Origin: an uncultured Microbacterium sp. | Lineage (GTDB): Bacteria; Actinomycetota; Actinomycetes; Actinomycetales; Microbacteriaceae | NCBI GenBank assembly: GCA_937926065.1 | Contig: CALANM010000212.1 | Location: 1-28,052, forward strand | Direction: 5' to 3' | Length of the DNA stretch: 28,052 bases | Shown: positions 6,603 through 15,322 of the stretch, piece after piece | Layout of the letters: the number at the start of each line of letters is the position of its first letter | Position numbering within the stretch: position 1 is the stretch's first letter | Translations under genes and position numbers: made by a program | Notes under the pieces: generated by a model | What the model saw: only the letters and a program-made list of their open reading frames with translations | Told to the model about the DNA's origin: nothing | The model's database searches: none

Positions 6603-8045
6603 GTGACTTCCGTTCCTGCAGAATCCGCTCCGAGCGACCCCGCGAACGAGCCGGTGGCTCCCGAAGAGGCCGTCGTCGAGACCGCAGAGGCCTCGACGCC
6701 GCCCGACGATGCCATCGCGACCGGCACCACCGAGGCCGCCGCCGACTCCCCCGAGGCCGAGGCGGCGTCTGCCGCTGGCCCGGACGACGTCGCCGCCGAA
6801 TCCGAGGCCGCCGTCGTGACGACCACAGAGTGGGGCCGCGTGCAGGAAGACGGCACGGTGGCGGTGCGGGACGGCGACCAGTGGCGCGTCGTGGGCCAGT
6901 ACCCCGATGGCACCCCCGAAGAGGCGCTGGCGTACTTCGAGCGCAAGTACAGCGATCTGGTCAGCGAGATCACGCTCCTCGAGGTTCGTCACCGCCGCGG
7001 CGGCGCCTCGGCATCCGACCTGCGCAGCACCCTCAAGACAGTGCGCGAGCGCGTCTCGGGCGCATCCGCGGTCGGCGATCTCGCCTCCCTCGAAGAGCGC
7101 CTGAACGCCCTCGACTCTGCACTCAGCGAAGCCTCCGCCGAAGAGGCTCAGGCCCACCGCGAGGCCGTCGATGCCGCCATCGTGGAGCGCACCTCCATCG
7201 TCGAGGAGATCGAGGCGATCGCCGCGCGCGATCCCAAGTCGATCCAGTGGAAGCAGACGTCCTCCGAGGTGACCGCGCTGTTCGAGCGCTGGCAGGCTCA
7301 CCAGGCCAGCGGTCCCCGTCTTCCGAAGAACATCGCGCAGCAGCTCTGGAAGCGATTCCGCGATGCGCGCGCCGTCTTCGACAAGAACCGCCGTGAGTTC
7401 TATGCGACGCTCGACGAGGCCCACAAGGCCGCACGCGAGGCCAAGTCGAAGCTCGTCGAGCGCGCCGAAGCCCTCGCTTCGAAGGGCGAGGAGGGCATCG
7501 CCGCCTACCGCGCGCTTCTCGACCAGTGGAAGACAGCGGGTCGCGCCGGCAAGAAGGTCGACGACGCCCTCTGGGCACGGTTCAAGGCGGCGGGTGATGC
7601 GCTGTACGGCGCGCGCGCCGAGCGTGAGCAGGCGGATGCCGAAGCATCGAAGGAGAAGATCGAGGCCAAGAGGGCCCTTCTCGCCGAAGCCGCCGCGGTT
7701 CCCAAGGAGAAGGACACGGCGAAGGCCCGAGCGCTCCTCACCGGCATCCAGCGCCGCTGGGATGAGATCGGCCGCATCTTCCCCCGCGAGGCCGAGCGCG
7801 CTCTCGACGACGACCTGCGCAAGATCGAGCAGGGCGTCAAGGCGCGCGAAGAGGCCGAGTGGAAGAGCAACAACCCTGAGACCAAGGCCCGTCAGAACGA
7901 CATGACGCAGCAGCTCCTCGACTCGATCGCCAAGCTCGAGGAAGAGGTCACGGCGGCCAAGGCCACGAATGACAAGGCCAAGATCGCCAAGGCCGAGGAG
8001 GCGCTCGCGGCGCGGAAGTCCTGGCTCAAGGCGCTCGGGGGCTGA
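6603..8045 (+). CDS. DUF349 domain protein, coiled-coil
   Basis: The product has 480 residues. The first 80 are acidic, Ala/Glu-rich low complexity. A compact segment follows (about 75-105: TTEWGRVQEDGTVAVRDGDQWRVVG, split as WGRVQEDGTVAVRDG and DQWRVVG), then helical DUF349 repeats centred on Trp at about 216, 309 and 386 (WKQTSSEVTALFERW, LLDQWKTAGRAGKKVDDALW, RRWDEIGRIFPREAERAL), and a C-terminal coiled coil rich in Lys and Glu. The biochemical role of DUF349 proteins is not known to me; the all-helical, charged make-up suggests a structural or nucleic-acid-associated protein. The start is GTG at 6603 with GAGGTG about 8 bases upstream. A DUF349 gene near rel and alaS is an actinobacterial pattern. 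Confidence 0.88.
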   Translation: MTSVPAESAPSDPANEPVAPEEAVVETAEASTPPDDAIATGTTEAAADSPEAEAASAAGPDDVAAESEAAVVTTTEWGRVQEDGTVAVRDGDQWRVVGQYPDGTPEEALAYFERKYSDLVSEITLLEVRHRRGGASASDLRSTLKTVRERVSGASAVGDLASLEERLNALDSALSEASAEEAQAHREAVDAAIVERTSIVEEIEAIAARDPKSIQWKQTSSEVTALFERWQAHQASGPRLPKNIAQQLWKRFRDARAVFDKNRREFYATLDEAHKAAREAKSKLVERAEALASKGEEGIAAYRALLDQWKTAGRAGKKVDDALWARFKAAGDALYGARAEREQADAEASKEKIEAKRALLAEAAAVPKEKDTAKARALLTGIQRRWDEIGRIFPREAERALDDDLRKIEQGVKAREEAEWKSNNPETKARQNDMTQQLLDSIAKLEEEVTAAKATNDKAKIAKAEEALAARKSWLKALGG

Positions 8046-8097
8046 GAGGCGGCCAGGGTCGCGGCGACCAGGCACCGTACAGCGGCGCTCCGACGGC

Positions 8098-8106
8098 TTA
8101 TCCACA
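8098..8106 (+). promoter_or_regulatory. Perfect DnaA-box sequence
   Basis: TTATCCACA matches the classical DnaA box exactly. It stands alone in the 112-base gap between the DUF349 gene and the AbiEi-like gene, 51 bases before the latter's ATG. There is no cluster of boxes and no AT-rich region, so it is not an origin. It might be a DnaA-responsive promoter site or a DnaA-titrating site. A single 9-mer can also occur by chance. Confidence 0.4.
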
Positions 8107-8157
8107 GACCGACGCCGACACGGCGCGCATACGGCGCGAATCGGGCAGAGTGCGGTC

Positions 8158-8706
8158 ATGACGTGGCCGTTCCTCTACTTCGCCGGTGACCGTATGTCTC
8201 ACGCCGAGCTCATGTCGGCGCGCCTGGACGGGCACCTCGTGGAGGTCGGCGAGGCGTTCATGCCGGCGGATGCCGTTGAGACCCGAGAGCTTCGCGCCGG
8301 ATCGCTGCGCGGGATCCTCGGCACCCGGCTCGCCGCGACGCACGAGTCGGCCGCGTGGGTGCACGGGGTGCTCGGCGAGCCTCCGTCGACGCACCACGTG
8401 CAGCGCTGCGTGGATCGCCGCATCCCGGAGCCCCTCGATGTGCGCATCCGTTATCGGGACGTCCGCCTCCCCGAACGGGACTGTCTGGTGGTCGCGGGGG
8501 TGACGGTGTCGACGCCGACTCGGACATTCATCGACCTTCTGCGCGACCGTGTGCGCACGGGCGACGATGGCGTCCTCTCAGCGTTTCTCCGATGGCGTCC
8601 GCAGATCGCTGAAGAGGCGATCGTCTGGTTCGACGGCGCCGGACCGGTGCATCTGCGCCGTCCCGCGCTGGACTACCTGCGCGCACTCGCCATCACGACG
8701 AGGTGA
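8158..8706 (+). CDS. AbiEi-antitoxin-like winged-helix protein, orphan
   Basis: The product has 182 residues. The N-terminal part (MSHAELMSARLDGHLVEVG, then EAFMPADA) resembles the short winged helix of AbiEi-family antitoxin-domain proteins. It is followed by the hallmark-like THESAAWVHG segment (about 62-71) and a VTVSTPTRTFIDLLRD segment, equivalent to the vtsperTalDlar motif of that family. The family call is by recognition only. No AbiEii nucleotidyltransferase toxin or DUF559 nuclease is adjacent, so this is at best an orphan. ATG at 8158 has no clear ribosome binding site; ATG at 8194 is an alternative. Its 3' end overlaps the rel stop by 14 bases tail to tail (8693-8706). Confidence 0.7.
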   Translation: MTWPFLYFAGDRMSHAELMSARLDGHLVEVGEAFMPADAVETRELRAGSLRGILGTRLAATHESAAWVHGVLGEPPSTHHVQRCVDRRIPEPLDVRIRYRDVRLPERDCLVVAGVTVSTPTRTFIDLLRDRVRTGDDGVLSAFLRWRPQIAEEAIVWFDGAGPVHLRRPALDYLRALAITTR

Positions 8707-10954
8707 CGCGGTAGACGTCGTAGACGGCGTCGATGCGGCGCACCGCGTTGAGCACCCGGTCGAGGTGGACGATATCGCCCATCTCGAAGACGTAGCGGCT
8801 CAGCGCGAGACGGTCGTTGTTGGTCTGCACCGACGCCGACAGGATGTTCACATGGTGCTCGCTGAGCACGCGCGTGATGTCGCTGAGGAGACCCGAGCGG
8901 TCGAGTGCTTCGACCTGGATGTGTACGAGGAAGACGCTCTTGGTGGTCGGCGCCCACGTCACGTCGATCATACGGTCGGGGTCGTCTCGCAGTGACTTGA
9001 CGTTCGTGCAGTCCGATCGGTGCACCGAGACCCCGCTGCCGCGCGTGACGAACCCGATGATCTCGTCGCCAGGCACCGGTGTGCAGCACTTGGCGAGCTT
9101 GACGAGGATGTCGGGCGCTCCACGCACCAGCACGCCCGAGTCGCCGCCGCGCGGCGCCTTGGAACGGCCGACGGGAGGCAGATCGATAGGGCCGGTGGAC
9201 GTGTCTTCACGGGTGCTGACGAGAGCTGTGACCTTCTCGATGACCGACTGGGTCGAGACGTGTCCTTCGCCGACCGCCGCGTAAAGCGCTGTGACGTCTT
9301 CGTAGCGCAGCTGGTGCGCGACCTCGGTGAACGAGTCCTGGCTCATGAGGCGCTGCAGCGGCAGGTTCTGGCGGCGCATCGCCCGGGCGATCGCATCCTT
9401 GCCTTGTTCAATCGCCTCGTCGCGCCGCTCCTTGGTGAACCAGCTGCGGATCTTGCTGCGAGCACGAGTCGACTTGACGAAGGTGAGCCAGTCCTGGCTG
9501 GGGCCGGCGTCGGGGTTCTTCGATGTGAAGACCTCAACGACGTCACCCGAGTGGAGCTCCGACTCGAGCGGCACGAGGCGGCCATTGACCTTGGCGCCCA
9601 TCGTTCGATGACCGATCTCGGTGTGGACGGCGTACGCGAAGTCGACAGGAGTTCCGCCGGCCGGGAGGCCGATGACGCGGCCTTTCGGAGTGAAGACGTA
9701 CACCTCCTTCGCCCCGATCTCGAAGCGCAGCGAGTCGAGGAATTCGCTGGGGTCGGCCGTCTCGGCCTGCCAATCGGAGATCCGCGCGAGCCAGGCCATA
9801 TCGGTGTCGACCGACTTCCCGTCGGTCTTGCCGCCATTCATCCGCTCCTTGTACTTCCAGTGCGCCGCGACACCGTACTCGGCCTGCTGGTGCATCTCGT
9901 TGGTGCGGATCTGGATCTCGACGGTGCGCCCCCCGGGACCGATCACGGTCGTGTGGAGGGACTGGTAGAGGTTGAACTTGGGAGTCGCGATGTAGTCCTT
10001 GAACCGCCCCGGGATCGGAGTCCAGCGAGCATGGATCGCGCCGAGGACGGCGTAGCAGTCGCGCACCGTGTTGACCAGCACGCGGATGCCGATGAGGTCG
10101 TAGATGTCGTCGAACTCCCGGCCACGCACGACCATCTTCTGATACACGGAGTACAGCTGCTTGGGGCGCCCCATGACCCGGCCGCGGATGCGGAGGTCCC
10201 GCAGGTCGGCCTCGACAGCCTCGATCACGGAGTGGACGTACTGCTCGCGCTGTGGCGTGCGCTGCTTGACGAGGCTGTCGATCTCGACGTAAAGCTTGGG
10301 ATGCAGCACGGCGAACGACAGGTCTTCGAGTTCGCTCTTGATGGCCTGGATGCCGAGGCGGTGCGCGAGCGGTGCGTAGATCTCGAGAGTCTCTGTGGCC
10401 TTCTTCGCAGCCTTCTCGGGTGGCACGAAGCCCCATGTGCGCGCGTTGTGCAGGCGGTCGGCGAGCTTGATGAGGAGCACGCGGATGTCCTTGGACATCG
10501 CGACGATCATCTTTCGGACCGTCTCGGCCTGGGCTGCGTCACCGTACTTGACCTTGTCGAGCTTGGTGACGCCGTCGACGAGCATCGCCACCTCGGCGCC
10601 GAACTCCTCTCGGAGCTGGTCGAGACTGTAGTCGGTGTCTTCGACGGTGTCGTGGAGGAGCGCGGCGGCGATCGCGCGCGGGCCGAGGCCGAGTTCCGCG
10701 AGGATCTGCGCGACGGCCAGCGGGTGCGTGATGTAAGGCTCGCCGCTCCGGCGCTTCTGGCCCGCGTGTGCCCGCGCGGCCGTCTGGTATGCGCGCTCGA
10801 TGATCGCGATGTCGCCGCGCGGGTGATGCATGCGCACCGCACGGATGAGCTGCTCTACGCCGTTGCGCGAGGGCGCGCGAGAGAACAGCCTCGGCACGAG
10901 GCGCCGCAGAGAACTCGAAGGCGAGGTGGAGCCCGACGACACCGTGTCGGTCAT
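8693..10954 (-). CDS. rel: Bifunctional (p)ppGpp synthetase/hydrolase Rel
   Basis: Rel makes and degrades (p)ppGpp in the stringent response on ribosomes with uncharged tRNA. The product has 753 residues, normal for actinobacterial Rel. The hydrolase HD domain is intact: H63 (RAHAGQ), H77 (YITHPL) and HD at 101-102 (LLHDTVEDT). So are the synthetase domain (REFDDIYDLIGIRVLV, YQSLHTTVIG), the TGS domain (VYVFTPKGRVIGLPAG), the cysteine-containing region (KCCTPVPGDEIIGFV) and a C-terminal ACT domain. Both activities are therefore expected. The ATG at 10954 is preceded by GGAGGTGA at ideal spacing. The gene lies 52 bases behind secF and may have its own promoter. The apt gene often found between secF and rel in other actinobacteria is absent. 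Confidence 0.96.
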   Translation of the reverse strand: MTDTVSSGSTSPSSSLRRLVPRLFSRAPSRNGVEQLIRAVRMHHPRGDIAIIERAYQTAARAHAGQKRRSGEPYITHPLAVAQILAELGLGPRAIAAALLHDTVEDTDYSLDQLREEFGAEVAMLVDGVTKLDKVKYGDAAQAETVRKMIVAMSKDIRVLLIKLADRLHNARTWGFVPPEKAAKKATETLEIYAPLAHRLGIQAIKSELEDLSFAVLHPKLYVEIDSLVKQRTPQREQYVHSVIEAVEADLRDLRIRGRVMGRPKQLYSVYQKMVVRGREFDDIYDLIGIRVLVNTVRDCYAVLGAIHARWTPIPGRFKDYIATPKFNLYQSLHTTVIGPGGRTVEIQIRTNEMHQQAEYGVAAHWKYKERMNGGKTDGKSVDTDMAWLARISDWQAETADPSEFLDSLRFEIGAKEVYVFTPKGRVIGLPAGGTPVDFAYAVHTEIGHRTMGAKVNGRLVPLESELHSGDVVEVFTSKNPDAGPSQDWLTFVKSTRARSKIRSWFTKERRDEAIEQGKDAIARAMRRQNLPLQRLMSQDSFTEVAHQLRYEDVTALYAAVGEGHVSTQSVIEKVTALVSTREDTSTGPIDLPPVGRSKAPRGGDSGVLVRGAPDILVKLAKCCTPVPGDEIIGFVTRGSGVSVHRSDCTNVKSLRDDPDRMIDVTWAPTTKSVFLVHIQVEALDRSGLLSDITRVLSEHHVNILSASVQTNNDRLALSRYVFEMGDIVHLDRVLNAVRRIDAVYDVYRVTSS

Positions 10955-10984
10955 CCGGTCACCTCCGCGATCGAGAATCCTTCA

Positions 10985-10990
10985 ATCCTA
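10985..10990 (-). promoter_or_regulatory. rel: Possible -10 element of rel
   Basis: TAGGAT on the minus strand lies in the 52-base gap between secF and rel. A start 7 bases downstream would give a leader of about 25 bases containing the GGAGGTGA ribosome binding site. No -35 match is visible, so rel may also be read from secDF. Confidence 0.4.
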
Positions 10991-11006
10991 CGCCTGGAGC
11001 CGAGGC

Positions 11007-11996
11007 TCACGCCCCGGTGAGCGCCTTCTCGCGCGCCGCCCGCACTCGCTCGTCGCGCTGCGCGGTCTCCGGCTCGTTCTCCCGCAGGAGCGAGTAGAGC
11101 GGCGCGGCGACGAACAGCGTCGAGTAGGCCGCGACGATCGTTCCGACGAAGATCGACAGTGAGATGTCGGTGAGCGTCTGTGCACCGAGCCAGAGAGCGC
11201 CGATGAAGAGGATCGCACCGGTCGGCAGGGCGGCCACGATCGTCGTGTTGATCGAGCGCACGAGCGTCTGGTTGACGGCGAGGTTGACGGATTCACCGAA
11301 CGTCCGGCCCGACTTGTCACCGTCTTCCGAGGTGTTCTCGCGCACTTTGTCGAACACGACCGTCGTGTCATACAGCGAGTACGACAGGATCGTCAGGAAT
11401 CCGATGACCGCGGCGGGCGAGATCTCGAAGCCGAAGACCGCGTAGATGCCGATCGTGATGACGAGGACGTCGACCAGACCGATGATCGCGGCGACAGACA
11501 TCTTCCAGGTGCGGAAGTAGATCGCGAGGATCAGGAACGTCAGCGCGAGGAAGATCGCGAGGCCCCAGAGCGACTGGCGTGTGACATCCTGTCCCCAGCT
11601 GGGTCCGATGAACGACGAGCTCACGCTCTCCTCGTCGACGCCGTAGACCTCGGCGAGGGCCGCGGTGACGGCGCGTGTCTCAGGGTCGGTCATCTGGTCG
11701 GTCTGCACGCGAACGGCGTCATCACCGATCGTGGTGACCTTCGTTGTGGCGCCCGGCACCACTTCCTGAACGGCATCCGTCGCGAGCAGCTGGTCGGGCT
11801 GGTCGACGCCGTTGACGGTGAACTGCGAACCGCCGGTGAACTCGATCGAGAACTGGACGGGGCGGAACACGGGCACGAGCGCCGCGCCGATCACGAGAAC
11901 GGCCGCGATGATGAACCACAGGCGCCGGCGACCCACGAAGGGGAAGGAGGTCTTCCCCGTGTAGAGGTCGTTGCCGAGCTGATTCATGGAGCGCAT
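11007..11996 (-). CDS. secF: Protein translocase subunit SecF
   Basis: SecF pairs with SecD as a proton-driven membrane complex that helps SecYEG finish protein export. The product has 329 residues with six predicted membrane helices. TM1 lies near residues 25-45, followed by the FSIEFTGGSQF motif at the head of the periplasmic domain. The conserved TM4-5 block includes VLVITIGIYAVFGFEIS and GFLTILSYSLYDTTVVFDKVREN (here cited in parts of the helix 4 to 5 region). The ATG at 11996 shares one base with the secD stop (TGATG), and GGAGGGAG inside secD serves as ribosome binding site, so the two are coupled. An ATG three codons later is possible but lacks such a site. Confidence 0.96.
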   Translation of the reverse strand: MRSMNQLGNDLYTGKTSFPFVGRRRLWFIIAAVLVIGAALVPVFRPVQFSIEFTGGSQFTVNGVDQPDQLLATDAVQEVVPGATTKVTTIGDDAVRVQTDQMTDPETRAVTAALAEVYGVDEESVSSSFIGPSWGQDVTRQSLWGLAIFLALTFLILAIYFRTWKMSVAAIIGLVDVLVITIGIYAVFGFEISPAAVIGFLTILSYSLYDTTVVFDKVRENTSEDGDKSGRTFGESVNLAVNQTLVRSINTTIVAALPTGAILFIGALWLGAQTLTDISLSIFVGTIVAAYSTLFVAAPLYSLLRENEPETAQRDERVRAAREKALTGA

Positions 11997-13729
11997 CAGT
12001 CGTCTCCCTCCGTCGTGGAGCGCGCATCGGCGCTCTGCTGGGCGAGCTTGCGCTCGGCGATCGTCTGACGGCGTTCCGCCTCGCCGCGCGAGCGCGAGGC
12101 GCGCCGCTGCGCGGCGGTCCTTCCGCCGGCATCGACGGGTGCCCGGAACTGCGCGCGACCGCGATACACGGCGCCGAGCGCCTGAGGGTCGAGACCGGAC
12201 AGCGGGTGACCGCTGCCGAAGAATCTCGTGCGTGCCAGCAGCTGCAGCACCGGGTGCGTGAAAGCGATGAAGATCAGGATGTCGATCAGCGTCGTGAGGC
12301 CGAGAGTGAACGCGAAGCCCTTCACCGTGGCGTCGGCGAGGATGTACAGCACGACGGCCGCGAGGATGTTGATCGACTTCGAGATGTAGATCGTGCGCTT
12401 CGCGCGCCCCCAGCCGTCTTCGACGGCGCCCGTGATCGATTTGCCATCGCGCAGCTCGTCTCGGATGCGCTCGAAGTACACGATGAACGAGTCAGCCGTG
12501 AAGCCGATCGTCACGATCAGGCCCGCGACTCCGGCCAGAGACAGGCGGAAGCCCATGCGCCAGGCGAGGATGCACAGGGTGATGTACGTGAGCACACCCA
12601 TGACCGCGAGCGACGCGATGATCACGAAGCCCAGCGAGCGGTAGACGAGGAGCGAGTACACGGCGACAAGCGCGAGGCCGATGAGACCGGCGACGAGACC
12701 GATCTGCAGCTGCTGCGAGCCGAGGGTCGCGGAGATCGAGTTGGAGCTCTGCACCTCGAAGCTCAGCGGGAGGGCACCGTACTTGAGCTGGTCGGCAAGG
12801 GTCTTCGAGGACTCCTGCGTGAAGTTTCCGGTGATCTGCGGCTTGCCGTCGAGGATGACGGCGTTCATCGACGGTGCCGACAGGACACGGCCGTCGAGCA
12901 CGAACGCGAACTGACTGCGCGGTGCGGTCTCACCGTAGAGACGCTGGCTGATCTTGCCGAATGTCTCGGTGCCCTGGCCATCGAAGACGATGTTGACGGC
13001 CCACTGGTTGGTCTGCGTGTTCAGTCCGTTGGTGGCGTCGGAGATCGCCGAGCCGTCGAGCTCGACGGGGCCGAGGATGTACTTGGCCGTGCCGTCGGCC
13101 TCACACGTGATGAGCGGCTGGTCTTTCGGCTCGTTCGCCGGGTCGTTCGACGGGTCCGCGCAGTCGTACGCCAGGAACTCCGCGTACAGGGCGTCGGTGA
13201 CCCAGCTGGGGTCGCTGCCGTCCGTCGGCTCGGCGGTGGGGCTCGCGTTGAGCGTCGGGTCGGGCGTCGGATACGGCGTCTCCTTGCCGTCTTCTCCCAC
13301 GAACGTCGTCGACGGCGCGGCGGTGTAGATGACGGCTCGCAGCTGAAGCTGCGCGGAGGCCTCGATGCGGTTGCGCGTCTCCTCGTCGGCCTGGCCGGGG
13401 ACCTGGACGACGATCTGATTGCCGGCCTGCGTGGTGATGTCGGCCTCGCCGACGCCTGATGCGTCGACGCGCTGACGGATGATCGAGGCCGCCTGCTCCA
13501 TCTGCTCAGGGGACGGCTGCGCACCGTCGGGCGTCTTCGCCTCAAGCACGATCTGCGTTCCGCCCTGCAGGTCGAGCGCCAGCTCAGGCACCCACGAGCT
13601 GCCCGGGTTGCCCTCGGAATCGGTGAAGACATACACGCCGAGAGCGTTGATGCCGAACAGGAGCGCCGTGAGCACGACGAGGCCCGTCAGGGCCCGCCAC
13701 GCATGACGAACGGGGGTGGGAGCGGCCAC
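11996..13729 (-). CDS. secD: Protein translocase subunit SecD
   Basis: This is the partner of SecF in the auxiliary translocase complex. The product has 577 residues. TM1 lies at about 11-33, followed by LALDLQGGTQIVLEA and a large extracytoplasmic P1 region. An actinobacterial Pro/Thr/Ser-rich insertion (about 140-175, PYPTPDPTLNASPTAEPT) interrupts P1. Five further helices follow, with the conserved GFTADSFIVYFERIRDE motif. The cytoplasmic C-terminal tail is long and basic (AAQRRASRSRGEAERRQTIA). The start is GTG at 13729 with AAGGA 7 bases upstream. It lies 36 bases after yajC and is coupled to secF. Confidence 0.96.
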   Translation of the reverse strand: MAAPTPVRHAWRALTGLVVLTALLFGINALGVYVFTDSEGNPGSSWVPELALDLQGGTQIVLEAKTPDGAQPSPEQMEQAASIIRQRVDASGVGEADITTQAGNQIVVQVPGQADEETRNRIEASAQLQLRAVIYTAAPSTTFVGEDGKETPYPTPDPTLNASPTAEPTDGSDPSWVTDALYAEFLAYDCADPSNDPANEPKDQPLITCEADGTAKYILGPVELDGSAISDATNGLNTQTNQWAVNIVFDGQGTETFGKISQRLYGETAPRSQFAFVLDGRVLSAPSMNAVILDGKPQITGNFTQESSKTLADQLKYGALPLSFEVQSSNSISATLGSQQLQIGLVAGLIGLALVAVYSLLVYRSLGFVIIASLAVMGVLTYITLCILAWRMGFRLSLAGVAGLIVTIGFTADSFIVYFERIRDELRDGKSITGAVEDGWGRAKRTIYISKSINILAAVVLYILADATVKGFAFTLGLTTLIDILIFIAFTHPVLQLLARTRFFGSGHPLSGLDPQALGAVYRGRAQFRAPVDAGGRTAAQRRASRSRGEAERRQTIAERKLAQQSADARSTTEGDD

Positions 13730-13765
13730 AGAGAGTCCTTCGGGTGAACGACGGGATTCGGAAGA

Positions 13766-14203
13766 TCAGGCCTGGGGCTTGTCGTCGGCGCCCGGGGTCA
13801 CATCGTCGCTGGAGACGGAGGGCTGGTCTGCCTCAGCTGCGTCGACCACGCCCGACTCGACGGGCTCGCCATTCTCTTCGTCGTCGACGACGCGGAGCAC
13901 GGCCTGGCTGTGGACCTCGACCTCGACGCCGGGCGCGAGGGCGATGACCGCCGGACGCGACAGGTCTTCGGCGTCGAACGACACGAGAGTGCCGTAGAGG
14001 CCGCCCTGGAGCAGGACCTTGGCACCGGGCACCATGGCACGCTGCTTGTTCTCCTGCTCGGCCTTCATCTTCTGCGCGCGGCGACGCGAGCTCCAGAACA
14101 TGAAGACGATGAGCACGACAAGGATGATCAGCATGCCGTACTGGGCGAAGAACGCCGAGACGGGATCGAGCTGCTGAGCGTCCTGAGTTGTTGCGAAGAC
14201 CAT
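13766..14203 (-). CDS. yajC: Preprotein translocase subunit YajC
   Basis: YajC is the small accessory subunit of the SecDF-YajC membrane complex. The product has 145 residues with one membrane helix near the N-terminus (YGMLIILVVLIVFMFW) followed by RRRAQKMKAEQENKQRAMVPG, here read as the basic stretch SSRRRAQKMKAEQ and the conserved turn before KVLLQGGLYGTLVSFD. The last 40 residues are acidic and low-complexity, an actinobacterial extension. I chose the ATG at 14203 (MVFATTQDA) because it gives the usual short N-terminus; in-frame GTG codons at 14224 and 14233 are alternatives, and no start has an ideal ribosome binding site. It heads yajC-secD-secF. Confidence 0.92.
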   Translation of the reverse strand: MVFATTQDAQQLDPVSAFFAQYGMLIILVVLIVFMFWSSRRRAQKMKAEQENKQRAMVPGAKVLLQGGLYGTLVSFDAEDLSRPAVIALAPGVEVEVHSQAVLRVVDDEENGEPVESGVVDAAEADQPSVSSDDVTPGADDKPQA

Positions 14204-14233
14204 GGAGTTGTGGACGCCTTTCACGACGGGCAC

Positions 14234-14248
14234 GCCGCACGATGCGGC
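14234..14248 (-). promoter_or_regulatory. Short hairpin between ruvB and yajC
   Basis: GCCGCA-TCG-TGCGGC on the minus strand is a perfect 6-bp stem with a 3-base loop. It lies 36 bases after ruvB and about 30 bases before the chosen yajC start. There is no T-run, so a terminator role is weakly supported. The rest of this 81-base gap shows nothing clear. Confidence 0.3.
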
Positions 14249-14284
14249 AATACAGAGAGAAGAACCGGCGAGAGCCTTCAGCGA

Positions 14285-15322
14285 TTATAGGTCATCGAGT
14301 CTCAGCGCCCCGTCTGGCTGAGGAATACGGAGATGCGTGTAGGCCTCGGGGGTCGCGACGCGTCCGCGCGGCGTGCGGCCGAGGAACCCGATGCGCACGA
14401 GATAAGGCTCGACGACCGATTCGATCGTCTCCGCCTCCTCGCCCACCGTGACCGCGAGCGTGTTCAGGCCGACCGGCCCGCCGCGGAAGCGACGCACGAC
14501 GGCGTCCAGCACCGACCGGTCGAGACGGTCGAGGCCGATCTCGTCGACGTCGTAGAGGTCGAGCGCGGCGGAGACGTGCGCCTCGGTGGCCGCTCCCTCG
14601 ATTCCGGAGCCGCCGTGGACGATGACGTAGTCGCGCACGCGCCGCAGGAGGCGGTTCGCGATGCGGGGTGTGCCACGGGAGCGCCGGGCGATCTCAGCGC
14701 GCGCCGCCTTCGGCACTTCGATGCCGAGAACCGCCGAGGAGCGGGCGATCACCTGCTCGAGCTCGTGGGGCTCGTAGTACTCCAGGTGCGCGGTGAACCC
14801 GAAGCGGTCGCGCAGCGGGTTCGGCAGCAGGCCGGAGCGGGTCGTCGCGCCGACCAGGGTGAACGGCGCCAGATCCAGAGGGATGCTCGTGGCGCCCGCG
14901 CCCTTGCCGACCATGATGTCGATGCGGAAATCCTCCATCGCGAGGTAGAGCATCTCCTCCGCCGAGCGCGCCATGCGATGGATCTCGTCGATGAAGAGCA
15001 CCTCTCCGGGCACGAGGCTCGACAGCAGGGCGGCCAGGTCTCCGGCATGCTGAATGGCCGGACCGCTCGACATGCGCAGTGGGCGCTCGCTCTCGTGCGC
15101 GACGATCATCGCGAGCGTGGTCTTGCCGAGTCCGGGAGGGCCCGACAGGAGGATGTGGTCGGGCGGCCGCTGCTGCAGGCGAGCGGCGTCGAGCAGGAGC
15201 TGGAGCTGACCACGCACTTTCTGCTGCCCGACGAACTCCGACAGCGAAGACGGACGCAGCGCACCCTCGACGGCGAGCTCGGTGTCGTCTTCCGCCAGAG
15301 CGGGGTCGAACGCCTCAGCCAC
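14285..15322 (-). CDS. ruvB: Holliday junction branch migration helicase RuvB
   Basis: RuvB is the hexameric AAA+ motor that drives branch migration with RuvA. The product has 345 residues, the usual length. It shows ALRPSSLSEFVGQ, Walker A GPPGLGKTT at 61-69, Walker B FIDEIHR at 110-116, the sensor GATTRSGLLPNPLRDRFG, and a C-terminal winged helix with GFLGRTPRGR. The start is GTG at 15322, overlapping the end of ruvA by 8 bases, so the two are co-translated. It should share the SOS-controlled promoter upstream of ruvA. Confidence 0.97.
   Translation of the reverse strand: MAEAFDPALAEDDTELAVEGALRPSSLSEFVGQQKVRGQLQLLLDAARLQQRPPDHILLSGPPGLGKTTLAMIVAHESERPLRMSSGPAIQHAGDLAALLSSLVPGEVLFIDEIHRMARSAEEMLYLAMEDFRIDIMVGKGAGATSIPLDLAPFTLVGATTRSGLLPNPLRDRFGFTAHLEYYEPHELEQVIARSSAVLGIEVPKAARAEIARRSRGTPRIANRLLRRVRDYVIVHGGSGIEGAATEAHVSAALDLYDVDEIGLDRLDRSVLDAVVRRFRGGPVGLNTLAVTVGEEAETIESVVEPYLVRIGFLGRTPRGRVATPEAYTHLRIPQPDGALRLDDL

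Noticed and set aside
8057..8069. Terminator after the DUF349 gene (GGTCG-CGG-CGACC)
   Set aside because: The stem has only 5 bp and no T-run follows. It may be a chance repeat in GC-rich sequence.
5592..8159. Very long minus-strand frame spanning rarA, the membrane-protein gene and the DUF349 gene
   Set aside because: It crosses three well-supported genes on both strands, and its sequence is a compositional shadow without any domain.
11000..11010. Terminator between secF and rel
   Set aside because: GAGCC-TC-GGCTC is only a 5-bp repeat with a 2-base centre and no T-run. It is too weak to call.
9020..11020. Long plus-strand frame opposite rel
   Set aside because: It is antisense to an intact Rel with all catalytic motifs. 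Its composition is typical of a shadow frame.
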